A DNA stretch of 64,000 bases from Rhexocercosporidium sp. MPI-PUGE-AT-0058 (taxonomy: Eukaryota > Ascomycota > Leotiomycetes > Helotiales), in contig JAGTJL010000022.1 of assembly GCA_020746875.1 (NCBI GenBank), forward strand, positions 496,001-560,000. The letters are read 5' to 3'. Below, in pieces: positions 11,401-24,805 of the stretch. The notes under the pieces are model-generated. The model was given only the letters and a program-made list of their open reading frames with translations. It made no database searches and was not told the origin of the DNA. Positions within the stretch are counted from its first letter, which is position 1, and the number at the start of each line of letters is the position of its first letter. The position numbers were made by a program, and so were the translations under genes.

Positions 11401-14400
11401 TCTCGGCCTCGGGACCAAGCTTTAGACCTGATGCACCTGCTTTCACTCCTCTGAACTCTACCTTTTCAGACTCCATAGGATCTGGTAGTGATGGACCTAG
11501 AAGCTCCATCTTCGGTAACATCGATCTCAGTGCTCTGGGCATCTCCAAGCCAAGCAAGAAGAACAAGGCCATTCCCATCATTCGCCCTGATAGCAGCCAC
11601 TCGAAGGATGCAGAGAATGAGGATGTCGAAGATGAAGGTGGTAGACTTACACAAGGTGCAGGTCGTGTCAAGAGAGCCCGTGGTGCAAAGGATGATGGAG
11701 ATTCCGTACCTCTGTTTGCTGAGCCTAGCATGCCTCTTGGTGAGACCACTAGGGAGCAATCCCCACCGAAGGAGTCGCTCACAATCTCTACCACTCCAGC
11801 TGATAAGGAAAACTCGGCACCTCTTGAAGACACCCCAGCCGAGTCAAGTGCGCGTACGGAAGAATCTGGAAAGGACTTCTCTCCTTGGGAGTTCCAGGAG
11901 AAGAAACAAGCAGAGGACTTCAACGCTGCAAGACCATTCACTTCTCGACGATATGGATCTGGTCTACCAGCTTACGGGAACTATGAGCCGTCTGAAGACG
12001 AGTTCTCTGCACCTGTCGAAGATCCACAGAAGTCGAAGGGTCACAAGAAGAATGTGTCGTCCTTGTCTGCCACTGCAAAGCCGTTCGAGTTCAGACCCGG
12101 CGCTTTCAACTTCACATTTGGCCAAGAATCTGCATCAGTACCTGCGCCGTCTTCTGTGCCTTCTCTCCCCCCCTCGCTTCCTGTCAGTGCTGGACTGTCT
12201 GCATCTAGATTCGCTCGAAGCCCAACTCCACCTACACTCGAAGCCCCAACACCACCTGAGTCGCCAGAGACCAACATGCAGCCTGAGGAGCGAACACAGT
12301 TCCAAGGTGCATTGCCACAGGTTGAAAGTCCACCAGCGTATGCTGGAGAGCAAGACCGCGAGGAAACCTTCCAAGAGCAGTCTCTTGAAGATATTGACGA
12401 AGTCATGCGCTTGATGAACGAGGCAGAATCTGGACCAAAGCCAGATGCTACCATCTACCACCAACCAAGTCCACAGCGACACATCAACCTTCCAGACCCA
12501 GAGAATTCGTCGCCTATCAGACTCTTGCCGCAGCATGTCATGCGCAGCGATGCTCCAAGCCCAAGCCCTAGACGCTTCCAGGCTTTACCTGGAGAGTCCA
12601 GAATCTTTTCGCGTGTCAGGGACGATCCCTTTGTTGCAGATGAATCACCAGTCCATCATCTCAATAACATGGACAGCCTTCCACCGAGTGAATGGGATGA
12701 CGTCCTCAGCGAGACTGAAGAGGCGAAACTCCTACCTCGTGCTCAGTTCTTCGATAACCACGTCAACGATCTCGTTGGTGGATTGTTGTCTCAGAGACTG
12801 GAGCCACTTGAACGTACCTTGGAGAACGTTCAGATGTCTCTTGACATGATGGCTGCACGAGGCCAATCCACTCGACGAGAACGACGAAGCATCTCTGGTG
12901 CCCTGAGCGATGCGGATGATGAGGATGATGATAATGCTCGCCGATCACTCAGCCCCAGAAGAGACAAGAAGCTCGATAAGATTAGAGCCATTGTCACCGA
13001 AGCCCTTGCTGCTCATCAGACTTCCAGGCCAGCTACCGCTACCACCGCTTCTGGCATCCTTCCCGATTCTCGCAATGTGCTTCAAGCACTCGAGGAGATG
13101 AAGGAGCAATTCGGCCAGTCTATGCGCCTGGATCTCCGAGGTGAGGATCTTCGGAACATTGTAGAGGAGGCTGTTGAGAGACGTATGCCCGCTTCGCCCA
13201 GACCTGTCCTGGACGAAGCTGCTATTTCCAGAGAAGCAGAGTACAAAGCCAAGATTGCAGAACTGGAAGAAAGACTCCTTCGGTTCGACAGTGAGAACAC
13301 AAGTCGTGTTGCTGACGTTGAAGAGAAGCTTCTCCGAGCAGACATCCGCACCGAAGAAGAAACCAAGTCCCGCCGAGCAGCCGAAGACCGTCTCGCGGAA
13401 GTCCAGAGATTGCTCCGCATCTCTTCCGAGGAGGAAGTCCGTCTCCGGGAATCCATGGACGAGAGAGAACTGAAGATCCGTGAGATTGTAGATGCTAGCG
13501 ACCTCAAGGTAAGGAACGTCGAGGAGCAACGAGCCAAGACTACCATGAGAATCGCCTTACTGGAGGCAGCACAAGACAATGCTCAGAAGACGCAGACCGA
13601 TTTACAGAACCGTCTCAACATCTCCGACAACGATCTCAGAGAAACTCGACTGGAAGTCCAACGCTGGCAGATGGAAGCAGAGCGTGCTCTTGATGCCGCC
13701 AAACGACACAGCGAGGATGCCGAGCAGGCCAATGAGAAAAACAAGGAGCTGAGGCATACCATGGAGAGCCTGCGGACCCAGATGGAGGAAAGTATCCGAG
13801 TCCGCGAGGGTATGAGAGGGAAATTAATGGATTTGCAGGGGGACATGGCGCGCGCAGCCCGTGAAATATCCGAAGAGAACGCCCGCCGCGCCAAGAAGGA
13901 GCAGGAGCTCATTGCCCGACAGGAGGTCCTCGATGCCAGACTCCAGGCCGAAGCTAGGACGAGGGAACGACTGGAATTGGAGATTGAACGTTTGGAGGGT
14001 GGTGAGCGTGAGGGTATGCGTGCGGTTAGCGACTTGAAGAAGTTGGAGGCGATCGTAGATGATTTGAGAGCCGAGAATCATGCTGCTCTCAAGGATAGCA
14101 TGCGCTACAAGAGAGAGTTCGAGGAGGCGAGAGAGTCGGGTCTGAGTGAGGTGCAAAGAACCAGGCATTACATGCAGCTTGAGATTGACACAGCAAATAA
14201 CCAAGTCAATGTCGTGCGCGAGGATCTCGAGAATCAAGTCCTTAGAGCTCGTGCCGAGATCGACCAGGTCAAGCTGGATGCTGATACCGCGAGAGTCAAG
14301 ATTGAGATGTTACTCGAGGAAGCCGAGACTTCCAAGCAAACAGTTCTCGATGACCTCAAGAACAAGCACGCCGATGCCATCGAAGACATGCAGACTCAGC

Positions 14401-15659
14401 ACGAACGCCAGCTCAACAACACTATTGAAGATGCTCAGCGTCATGAACAACATCTCCTTGAGCGTCTGTCCCTATCAGCAGCCAAGACAGAGCACCTCCA
14501 GGATCGCGTCTCACATCTAGAAGAGAAGTTGGAGATTGCCAACCAAGCCGCCGCTGCAGCAGCAAGCGCTGCCAAAACCGCTCGCTCAGCTAGTATCGCT
14601 TCTCCAACATCGTCGGCCCATCGTCCACTCGCGCGAGCGCTCGAACTCCCAGAGAAGATCTCACCTCAAGCCCTTCGCGAAAGCATAATGGTCCTGCAAG
14701 AACAATTGCAGGCCCGCGAACAGACCATCGAATCACTGACCACTCAACTCTCAACGGTGGATCTCGATGCCCCAACCAAGATCACCAAGCGCGACGATGA
14801 GATAATGTGGCTCCGCGAACTTCTGTCTGTACGTAAAGGCGATCTTCAAGATATCGTCACCGCGCTACAGAGCGACCGATACGACCCCGAACGCGTCCGT
14901 GATGCGGCGATCCGCTTGAAAGCCAATCTCCAGATGGAGGAGCAAGAACGGGAGAGAGCCATGAACGGCGGCTCTGCACTGTCCAACTTGCCCAACATCG
15001 CAGCGAGTCTGAGAGATGTAGCCAGTCCGCGTGTTGCCCAAGCCGTTGGTCCCCTTGCTGCCGCCTGGGGTAATTGGCGTAAAGGCCGAGCCGTAGATGT
15101 CGACGGCGGATCTGGCTCATCTACTCCGTCGCGCACCAACTCGCCTGGGAACCAGAGTTTCTTGAGTGGACTGCTCACGCCGCCTGCTAGTACCTCTACT
15201 AGAGGACCGGGCGGGGATCTAAGTGGTGGAGGGAATGGAGGGAAACAACCCACCGCATTCGGAAGCACAGGTCAACGCTTCACGAGTGCGCAACTTGCGA
15301 ACCGGCCAAGAAATCTCTCGGGACAGGGACAGCGCAATGCTCCGTCGAGACAGAATGTTGGTGTGAGAGGCAGTCCAGCGAAGTCTGCCAAGGGATCTGT
15401 TGCTAGTGGGGGTGGGGGCATGAGAGGTGTAAGAGGCAGTGTCGGGAGTGCAAGTCGTGGAATGGGTGGTGTACCGAGTACCCCACCCATGATGCGTAAG
15501 AGTAGCTATGATGCTGATGCGCGCGCGGAAGACTTTAGCGATGCGGGCTTTTATGATGATGAGAGTTTCGCTGGGGAAGGGGATGACATGCTGGAGGAGG
15601 AAGGTGAGGTGGGAGAAGAGAGGGAGGGAAGGAGGGGCGAGGGGGCACTGTATGCTTGA
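8496..15659 (+). CDS. Giant disordered/coiled-coil protein of filamentous ascomycetes, function unknown
   Basis: About 2,330 residues. The 5' end is unresolved: the open frame begins just after a CTAAC...CAG acceptor (ends 8495), and there is no in-frame ATG before 9308, so a short first coding exon must lie upstream. One intron, 9777-9951, is clear (GTAAGC, CTAAT branch, TTTAG; phase 1). The second coding exon is 5.7 kb long. The N-terminal half is Ser/Pro-rich and disordered. A conserved-looking block at about 9490-9660 contains PWRNRNILVLLPWDDERG. Phe-rich motifs such as KEFKFNPS, KPFEFRPG and FNFTFG recur between 11.2 and 12.2 kb. A long heptad-rich coiled coil spans about 13.2-14.6 kb, followed by a Gly/Ser/Arg-rich tail ending in an acidic patch. 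This suggests a structural or scaffold role, but I cannot name an orthologue. Confidence 0.85.
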
Positions 15660-16298
15660 TTCGATTTGATTTGATGTGATTTTAAAACGATTTCACAGCG
15701 TTCATTTGAGTCAAGTTTGTCGGCTACTTGCCATTACAAACTCACATATACATCTGTGGAGGATTTTTCTTTTGTTTAATAGCTAGGGGGAAGGGGCATG
15801 CCAAGTTGGGGCGAGGTGAGGAGCGACCAGAGGGCGAGGAACGGATAGTTGGAAAATGAATTAGGGAGGCAGAAGTGAGGGAGGGGATATAGAGATAGAT
15901 TGAACCCCAGACCGCCCATACATACACACAGACGTACACGAAGCACCAAGCTTGTAGGGGAGAATTGGATCAGGGGAGGCTAGGAGACAGATTGCGAATA
16001 CCCCATCTATACTATACTATACGTCAGATCAGGTTCGACTTAGTTCGATTAATTGAGATTCTTTGCTTTGTTGATTAGTGTTCAAATTTGATATTTTAAA
16101 GTTCTAGACTTGGGTGCTAGAGATCAGGTGAACCGGCGGGGGCGTGTGCTTCACTAGAGATCACTTTGCTTGCATCAAAGCTGGCTGGGTCAAAATATGA
16201 TTGAGGTCTAAGGGATATCCATCCCTAGAAACTGTGCGCGTTGCGTGAGAAACAGATCAGAAGAAGTTTGTTGAGTACCTCCAAACTCAATCCACCTA
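15660..16298. other. Intergenic region between convergent genes
   Basis: Only 3' flanking sequence of the coiled-coil gene (+) and the double-GNAT gene (-) is expected here. No gene or repeat was seen. Confidence 0.6.
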
Positions 16299-18028
16299 TC
16301 ATGTACTCTCCACTTTGCCTTTCCCATCATTTACCCCAACCCATTCCCAAGCCTCATATTCCCATCTTGTTTCAAACCCGAGTTTCTCATAAAAGTCCCT
16401 GATGACCACACTGTCAATGAAAATACCCTCCAGACCTCTCTCCTTCAGATTCTATACGAAAGGTCAGCAATTGCAGCTCTAGATCTATATAGATTCTAAT
16501 CCACAAGATGAACATATACAATAAAGAAATTCCTCAAGACTTCATCGTCGTGATCGGCGGCGAGGATTCGAAGTTGAAGGAAATCTAGGGCCAAACCAAT
16601 ATATCATCATTGCGAAACGCATAATGACGATTTCCCAAACACAACACCCAGGAGCAAACTCCCAGAAGTTTGAATTCATCCACTACAGTAGAGAGAGAAC
16701 AAGAAAAGGACGAAAAGAAACTCACCTCCATAGCCCTCCCAACCAATGCCAATCCCACCCCCCTCCCTCGAGCATTCTTATCAACACCCACAGCAGCAAT
16801 CGCGCCTATTCTTCCCACACTCTGTTCCTCCCCATTACCCTCCTTACCCTCCCCTTCACCAGATCCAGCAATTGGCAAGAACGCATAGATATCCTTCACG
16901 ATAGCATCAGGTCCACACATGAGCGTCCAGCCCAGCTGCTCGTCCGTCTCGGCGTCAAAAGCGACCATGACTTCGTGGTATTGGTTGTGGGCTGCGAGGA
17001 CGGCGTAGGCTTTCGACCAAGTCTGTTGTATAGCACTACTGTCAACGAAGATAGAAATCTGAATACGAACTCACCAAAAGTGAAGCTCGAAAGAGGAGAA
17101 GAAAAAAGGAGCCCGGAGACCGGGAGGAGAAAGAAATATTCGGTGTGGAGATAGACGGAACACAGGGAAGAAGATGAGTTTTACGTACGAAATTCTCTCG
17201 CTGCTTGGCCATACACTCTTCGTACCCCTCTTCGGTCCATGGTGCGAAGCGTATCCCTTTCTCGGCCGCTACTTTCTCGATTCTCTCTTTCACAGCACTC
17301 GGCACGACTTCCTCCCTGATGTCTTTGAAAAAATCTCTGATGGCTGGACTGTTTGATTTCTTGAAACCTAAGCACATGTCATAGTCAGCGAACAGAGCAG
17401 GAAGAGTAAAGTCTTTATCATCTCAAGACGGGTTGAAATTCCATTTTTGAAGGCATTTGTATAGTAAATGAGTCGAGTCCAGACTTTCCAAAAAGAAGGG
17501 AGAAGGGAAGGGATGCCCACCTCTCCTCTCAAACCACCCTCCAACCTCCCCGCCAAACTCAACGGGCAACCCAGGCCAAAATCTAGGCGTCTCACTCCCA
17601 ACAACAAGGCTCTTCAACTCTCCTCCTTTCTCTCTTGCAGCAGCTTTCAACTCAACTACAGCTCTCTCCACCAACAACCCACCGACCCCCTTCCCTCTCG
17701 AACCCTCAAGCACACCAATAGCGGAAACATACCCCTTCACCCCATCATCGCCTAGATAGGAGAATACGAAGCCGTTGACTTTTGTCTCTTTTTGATTGAC
17801 ATCCTCGGTTCCATCACCCTTTCCAGGCACTGTCTCGGAAATGAAATGCCGTCCTTGACTCGCGAGGAATGGGTGATGCAGGATATTGGAGAGGTGAGTA
17901 TGGGAGATGCGCCATGTAGGGAAGATAGCATTCCACATCTCGTACACGCTGTCCAAGTCTGACGTCGAGTCTGTAAATGGCCTAATGGATGAGCTCGTCG
18001 ATGGCGAGGAGGTGGTTGGTTGGTCCAT
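16299..18028 (-). CDS. Two-domain GNAT acetyltransferase
   Basis: Exons on the minus strand: 18028-17521, 17367-17189, 17022-16726, 16451-16299; total 1,137 nt, 378 residues, in frame. Every intron has GT-AG ends; the last is long (274 nt) but joins GRAME directly to NLKERGLEG, restoring a continuous GNAT fold. Two acetyl-CoA-binding motif A copies are present: GSRGKGVGGLLVE at about residue 120 and NARGRGVGLALVGR at about 315. The end of domain 1 reads TPRFWPGLP and WFERRGF, and the end of domain 2 reads FIDSVVIRDFYEKLGFE. These PGLP and FYEKLGF features resemble GNAT modules of the GlcNAc-sensor/Ngs1 type, but no glycosidase module is attached. Transfer of acetyl to an amino substrate is expected from the family; the substrate is unknown. 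Confidence 0.85.
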
Positions 18029-18614
18029 GACTGCACGCTGATTTTCCCTTTGTAAGGAATCAAAATTTAGGTTCCCTGGGTTCCTGAATAATTGTTGTGT
18101 CTACTGCACGTAAGTACGGTATATTCCAAGTCTCCAACTGAATGGATCATAAAATTGAGAAGTAATCGGAGTCGCTGATCTCAAGAGCTCTAGTGATAGC
18201 AATCGGGAATGGGTGTGGAATTTAAAAGAATTGAAGTTGCGATTGAACGAACAAGTCGTCAGCTCGCTTAAATACTGTACCGCTCGAATCCACAAGGGGG
18301 AACAGGGAGAGGCACAGCACAGCCCAATTATAGGTTCTAAGTTCCGTGGCTCTAAACCTAAAAGAGAAGTAAAGATCCGACTAGACGAGGAATCCATACA
18401 AGGAAACACCAAGGAAAACTGCTCTCCAATAATCCACTGCAATTCGGACCATTATAATTAAGCATCAACACTAGATATCTAAGTAACGCCCGCGGTCTAT
18501 TTACCAGGTCTTTCTTTCTTGTTATCTTATCTGAATACTTATTTACAATCACTTCTTCATCATCTAACTCGCTTTCAAGAAACAGTAACCACGCAGTCAA
18601 CAATTATTGTGATA
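18029..18614. other. Intergenic region 5' of the GNAT gene, 3' of the OPT gene
   Basis: No coding signal was seen. It should contain the GNAT promoter and the OPT 3' UTR. Confidence 0.5.
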
Positions 18615-21292
18615 TCAATGCCAAGTTCCATTCGCTGGTCCGAACCGGCCACTTTCTGGAAGCTGTAGCCACGGGAGTCCGTTTCCATCTGCTGTATTCA
18701 GATACACAGTGTTTCCTACATGAAAATTAGCAGGCATACTGGCAGGTCATTACAGCCAGGAGAACCTACCCCACCAATCAGGAAACACGCCTCCAGGATA
18801 AGTGATGCAGAAGAAGATGACCAGGGCTGAGAGTGCGAGTCCAGTATCCAAAGCAGCAGCGAGGACGTAATTGTATTTCGCTATTATCTGTCAGTGCTTG
18901 CGTTGCAATAGCAAGAATAGAAGACTTACACCACCAAGCGAAGAATCTCCTCTTAATCCAATGATTGAACACAATATTCACCAGAGCCCAGCTACTGTAA
19001 TTGATTCCTGTCGCTGGAGGCACATTGTACGTGCCCACGAAAATCAAAGGCCAGTTGATAAATCGCAACCAGTCCCGATGCAACCCATCAGCTTTCTTGA
19101 AGTATTTGTAAAGAAGAAAAGTTATGACTGGCATCAAGGCGCCGATCCAGAAAAAGTGTAGTAGACCTGACCAGATCTTTCCAATGGAGTAGACACGCGC
19201 GGGGCCTATGGCTCCCCAGATCACAGAGGAACTATACACGGTACGGCCGTTGGGGCAAGTGAAGCCGTCGGCTTGGTCGGATGAGCAGATATCCTTGACG
19301 TTTCCGAGCATCCAGAGTGTTACACCGACTTGTGTCAATGCTCCGAGAATCTATGGTTGTTAGCTTTAGATATGATAAAAGCAGCATTTCCTGTGACTTA
19401 CGGTCGCACTCGCCTGAGCGAAGAAAAGTGTACGAGGGGGAACTTTCAGGTAATGGCCTAGTTTCATGTCTTGTGCGAAATACAATCCTTGGCCTACCAC
19501 GTCTGTTGACATGGTTTTGAAGATCATATCTAGGTTCTTGTAAGCGATTGTTGATCTGATCATGGTAGGTGAGTGACTTACTCGCCAAGGGTCGGCCTTT
19601 AAACATGTATCCGGCGATGAATTCAGATAAAACGTTCAACTGGTTCGCGTTGACGTTCGTGATACCTTGGATGATTCCACAAGGAATGATGTAAACAGCT
19701 GGGATGATAGTTGCCAATAAGATTGCCCAGACTGGTAAAGAGGTACGGTAAAAATGAACCATCAACATCGACGTGACCAATACTACGACAGTAATCGCAC
19801 CATACCAGTACCATGGTGTTTGTTTGTAGAGTCTCATCAGTCTCGCGTGGATATCTAGCTTCATCCTTCCGGCAAATGCATCTTTGATTTCCTTCCCATG
19901 CCATAGGTAGATGTGCACTGGGACTGCTGTAAGAGCAGCGAACGAAATCCCATAAACGAAGGCGAACGTGGCGGGTAGGAAAGAAGGAGAGTATGCCTCA
20001 TATTCAGCCACGTTAAACGTGCCATCGGCGTTCATCACCCGAGTAATGTTGTATACTGAAGCTGTGTTGTCGTAAAGTTCGGCGGTGCAGATTGGTAAGT
20101 AGGCGGTGAACCAGATGTTCGAGTAATAAAGTCCTGGGGTGACGATCCAAAAGAAGATTGCGAAGCCGGCGAACACATTCATTGCTATTTGTCGAGTCAA
20201 CTTTATTCTTTCGATCTTATTCGAAATTGAAACATACCTGCCCATGAAGGGGAAAGGAGAGGATTGGTGTTGTATGCAATCTGTGACCAATCGAAGGTGA
20301 TGGGACTCAACCCAAGTCCAGTAACCATCCCAAACAAATGGTTCACAACCAAATTATCCGGAACGATCCAGCACACCCAAGTGAAGTACGACAGAGCGAC
20401 AAACATTAGCCCAGGGAAGAAATACCAGACTCCAGCTCCGACCATGACATACATGAAGAATCGAAGCCGGCTGATTTTCCACCCATTGGCTATTGCATTC
20501 GCTCTCGTATGCAACGTTGAGAGCAGAGCACAATTCGACAGCACACCAGGCCAGATAATCGAGGCGGGTTCAACAAGCCACGGTGCAGCCAATCCAGCGA
20601 CACCCAATCCCATCAACTGACAGCACAAGACGATCAAGACCGAGAACCCAGGCTTGAGATCGAAATTGTAAAACGCTTTCCCAGCTTGGATGATATTCGT
20701 TGCATCGGCGCTCCCAAACCCGAAACTCACGTTACTCATCACGGTGATGACGGTATGCTCCTTGATGTTAAAATGCCGATCGGGATTGAGACACCACTTT
20801 CCCAGAGGCCCCAAATTAATTGTGTAGAGGGGTAGTGTCTTTGCAAGAGCTACGCCAAGAGGATATGCGATGAGTTGAGCGACGAGGGAGACGATGTGGA
20901 CCGACGGGTAGCGGAGGGCGAAAAACTGGTTGATGCCTGAGCCGAGGATTGTGAAGAGGAAACCAAGAAGCCACATTCGTAACGTATTGACAGGAGTCTC
21001 AGGGTCGTCAGTTCCTGGTGCTACGGCACGGACTGGCGGATTGTGAGCCCCGGATTGATTGAAGCTGTATAAAACTCGGATTTCACGTACCTTCTGCGAA
21101 TGGAGATTCCTCTGCATCATAATCCCCAATCTCTTCATCTCTTTTCACTGTTCCCAAGCCGTCGATGTCTAAGTATGTTGAGGTACCTTCTTCTACTCCT
21201 GTTTCATCTTTAGTTGGAGAGGTTTTTGACAGAGCTGCTTTTTCTTCAGATTTTCTGGAGGAGAGCTCCACCGACTCCAATGCAGACGACAT
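18615..21292 (-). CDS. OPT-family small oligopeptide transporter
   Basis: Proton-coupled plasma-membrane importer of tetra- and pentapeptides or related compounds (fungal Opt1/Isp4 branch). Seven minus-strand exons: 21292-21091, 21032-20238, 20184-19582, 19529-19402, 19350-18930, 18880-18770, 18715-18615; total 2,361 nt, 786 residues. The start MSSALESVEL opens an acidic, Ser-rich cytosolic tail. The first splice (58-nt intron) joins SPFAE to VRAVAPGTDD, matching the conserved N-terminal junction. Family hallmarks include NQFFALRYPSV, the KVPPR motif of the KIPPR signature near residue 560, and WWSKYNYVLAAALDTG with FPDWWGN at the end. Multiple hydrophobic helices are visible throughout. Full family length with no lesions. 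The exact substrate is not determinable. Confidence 0.95.
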
Positions 21293-22207
21293 TCTGGCAA
21301 TAGACCACAGGAGTACGAAGCCCTTTGGCAGTCCTAGGGAATGCTTATAGGACCAAGAAATATAGGGAACACTGAAAGGACAAAGGATTTCTTTAAAAAC
21401 CACTTCAAGGCTGAATATGTTCGCTTGATAAACGGCCAAGACACACGACACGGGCAGGTAAACTCCACAAAAGATTAAAGTATCCAAACTAGGACCAGGA
21501 AATCCACCTATCCTATTGGCCAATTGGCTCGAGACCCTGATCTGAAGACATGGAGGCCCAGCATAGCGATGCAACAATATTATGTGGCGTTATCAGTCAA
21601 GCATTCAAGAGTGGGCTTGGCCTACTGCAAAGGCGGTAAAGCCCGCGCTGTGGAGTGGTGGGGCGAGTTGCTCGAGAGTGGGTTGAGGTAACGTAGCGAG
21701 GGAAGATAAGAAGGTGGTAATTGATTGTTGGTTTCGAACACACATGGGATTAGCAAAAGACATGAAAAGTGATAGGCGTACTGTCTTCCTCCTAGATAGA
21801 GATTGTCTCTGTAGCTTGCTTCCAGAAAGTCGCGGTCGCTTAATCTTGCTAGTGCGGGGTAAGTCAATAAGCTCGACTTGAACCTCAAGATTTAGAACTG
21901 TACGATAAATGAACGATACATGAGAGAAGCAAAGATCGGGTGGGACATGTGATTAACCCCTTGGATGCAAAAGAGTTTCTGTTTTCACTCAGAACCCTCA
22001 TTTGATGATTTCAATTGCCGCATTTTTGTTGATTGGAAGCACCATCTGCCTGTGAGATATCGAGATTCAATCCATAGCACGAATCTGTCGCACGCCCATA
22101 ATTCATAAATCTGGGTAAGCGAAAGCATTTCAGTCGTATGAAGTTCATTATGTCTACATCTGCAATATTAGTATGACGAGTAATAAGGATCGTCTCCTCA
22201 AGCAGCT
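21293..22207. other. Intergenic region 5' of the OPT gene
   Basis: About 0.9 kb between two minus-strand genes; it should contain the OPT promoter and the 3' UTR of the DUF5703 gene. No gene was seen. Confidence 0.5.
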
Positions 22208-24805
22208 TTAGGCATCTCCATATACGACGTCTTTGACTCTAGATTCCGGGACGACCTTCAAATCTTCCATCGCCCCCTGGACAACCTTTCCGGTGATCGT
22301 AGTATTCATGGGAGCGTGCAACTTAAATGAGACATTCCAATCAGCAGGCCAAGCACCCATGAGTCTAAGCTGAGTGTTGTTCGCTGCGAATGTCTGCAAC
22401 AGCATTTCCTGGAGCGCAATTGATGCACTACCATAATGATTGATGTCTGGACTCCAATCAAAGTTTGGTCCTTTGAATACTGGGAAGCGGTAGATTTTCG
22501 AGTCGGACCAGCGATCGAGGGTCATGTTTTTCGCTTGGGCAGTGAGACCCATGCGAGCCATCCAAATGACGTCTTGAGTCCAACCTATTCAATGTCAGAA
22601 TGATGTACAGTAAGGCCTTTAAAAGGTTAAGAGGTGGCCGAGGTGGATGGGGTCACATACCATTATTGAGATGGAAATCCTGGGTCTCAGTGTCGTACAT
22701 GTAGGTATTGATAGCATAATCCAAGTTAGGCATGCCCAACCCATACTCACCCCATGGAAAGACAGGATATAGTTGAGGTATCTCAGTGTTCTGAATTCTT
22801 GAATAGCCTTGTGCAGGGCTGATGCACGGATATCCTTGCTGGAAACGGAGCGGAGTCTCTGGGATCCTCTGAAGCAGGCCTTCATAGTATGACGTATTGC
22901 CGACTTGATAGTTTGGCGCCACTTGAAGCAAATCACTGATGATCTTCTTTAATCCGCTAATGGTCGAAGATGGATTGTAAGCAGTTTTGTATGTTTCTGC
23001 TCCACTTCCTGGGAAGATAACCAGGGGTCCGCTACCATCATCGGATGCATAGTTAAGTCCTGTTCGGTTGAACACATCCGATTTTGCGTGCTCTTGCTGA
23101 TAGAAGAGATCGAACCACATAATCTGATGCTCAATAAATTCCATGTACGGGCTCACATCCTCTCCAATAAAGAGATTCGCTTGCAATATCATGTCCAGAA
23201 ACTCATTGGCAGTGTCCTGGAGGAAGGCGAGCCAAGTATTGAACTCCATCCCAACAGGGTAGGAATCTCGACGAGGGTTGTCTGGCGATGAGTTGCCATT
23301 ATACTCCTTGGGGCTTGGAAGTCCGTAGTTGTCCATTTGTTCGGTGAAAACAGTGCCGTTGATGCCAAAATAGACGTTTCCTCGAAGGCGCGCCGTGCCA
23401 GTGATTCGCCTGTAGTACTCGAACTGGCTTGTCATCAGGTCAAAGTCACCGCTCTTGAGCAAAGGCCAGTACACAAGCCTCTGATTCTGCGCAGTGAATG
23501 TACCACCGGTCCAACGGCGGTAGTCTGGAGTAAAAGCTGCATCTGGATTGACGAACACTGGATCAAACGTCCAAAGACCCCCGTTGAAACGCAACGGCCA
23601 GTCAGAAAAGGCGTTGCAACCTTGCATGTAACGGAAGATTTGATAGTTCTTGCCAACCTGGAAAGCGCCGTCAGATTGGCCAGCTTCCTCGTTAATGATG
23701 ATGTAGGAACGGTCCCAGAATTGGTGCCACCAGTCGATTGTTGCGTCTTGAGAATTATTCCCGGCTGACTGAGCGACAGAATCTAATTTTGCTTGGAAGC
23801 TTGCTGCGCTATCCTCTTGACCTTGACCGGCCACAATCTGCAAGTGGTATGAAGACTTGGCCTGTGATGATTGCAGTGTCCATGAGTGGAAAGTTGTGTT
23901 GATATAATGGCCCTGGGAAGTTTCCCCGGGCACCAAATCGGGACTATACATCCATAATCCAAACTGCAAAACAAAGTTAGCAAAGCATCTTGGGCACAAG
24001 AATGTTGAAAACTCACAGTATTGCCAGCCAGGGGATTGTACATTGTGCCAGCATATTCCTGTAGATGCTGCTGAGCAACGGTGAAATCGAAAACCGTAGC
24101 GTTGGAATTGTGATGGATGTTTGCAATGCCACCTTTGTAAAATTGCGTGGCATCTGCATAGGTGGTCCAATTTGCTGCGCTTCGGGAACTTTGTTCTGTA
24201 CTGTGTTAACATGACGATCGCAATTCTATCGCAAGCAAGCTGACCTTGCTCGGCTCTGTTTTTCCCCTTCAGGTTCATCACTCGATCTTGATATCTCCAG
24301 TTCTCATAAGTGGCACTCAGAGCCAGCTTCTTTGAAGATTGGAGATCAACGTGAACGACGGGGTTGAAGACATCTACCCAGATTTTCAAGGTGGAATTTC
24401 CATCACCCTGAAACAGGATGTAACCGTCATTCAACTTCAATGTTTGGCGGAAGGTGCCGTTGCCGACGAAAGGATTTGGATCCATTGTCAAACGTACGCG
24501 ACCAAGTTTGAGCATGGAGTTATTTTCATCAAAGGTCCCACCTTTGGCAATATAAAACAAGATGGTGTCTGCGTAAGTGTGAGCTTTTTTTCACAAATAA
24601 AAAACCTACAACTTGGCTTCGACTCACTATTCTCAGCCCACACATTCAAGCCGAGATCCCCTCCCCCCAATGGCATGGATCCAGCCGAGTTCTTGCTCTG
24701 TGTTGTCCATGTTACGTCGTATGAGTCTGGGAGCGTAATGGCTCGAACAACCGTGGAGAGTGCTAGGAGAAGAAAAGAGACAATCATTTTTGTAGGATGC
24801 ACCAT
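22208..24805 (-). CDS. Secreted DUF5703 / GH95-like glycoside hydrolase
   Basis: Five minus-strand exons: 24805-24628, 24568-24245, 24195-24017, 23963-22661, 22584-22208; total 2,361 nt, 786 residues. The N-terminus (MIVSFLLLALSTVVRA after a possible earlier Met) is a signal peptide. The next block, SAGSMPLGGGDLGLNVW then LFYIAKGGTFDEN, is typical of the DUF5703 N-terminal domain found on fungal alpha-L-fucosidase-like (GH95-related) proteins. The middle and C-terminal parts, with NCYAIN-like Trp/Tyr-rich loops such as FPWGEYGLGMPNLDYA and NHYGSASIALQEML, fit an (alpha/alpha)6-barrel glycosidase. Numerous NxS/T sites support secretion. It probably acts on plant or fungal cell-wall glycans; the sugar specificity is not established. 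Introns are short (49-76 nt). Confidence 0.85.

Noticed and set aside
11324..11941. 205-codon minus-strand frame inside the coiled-coil gene
   Set aside because: Shadow of the main coding strand, with no independent signals.
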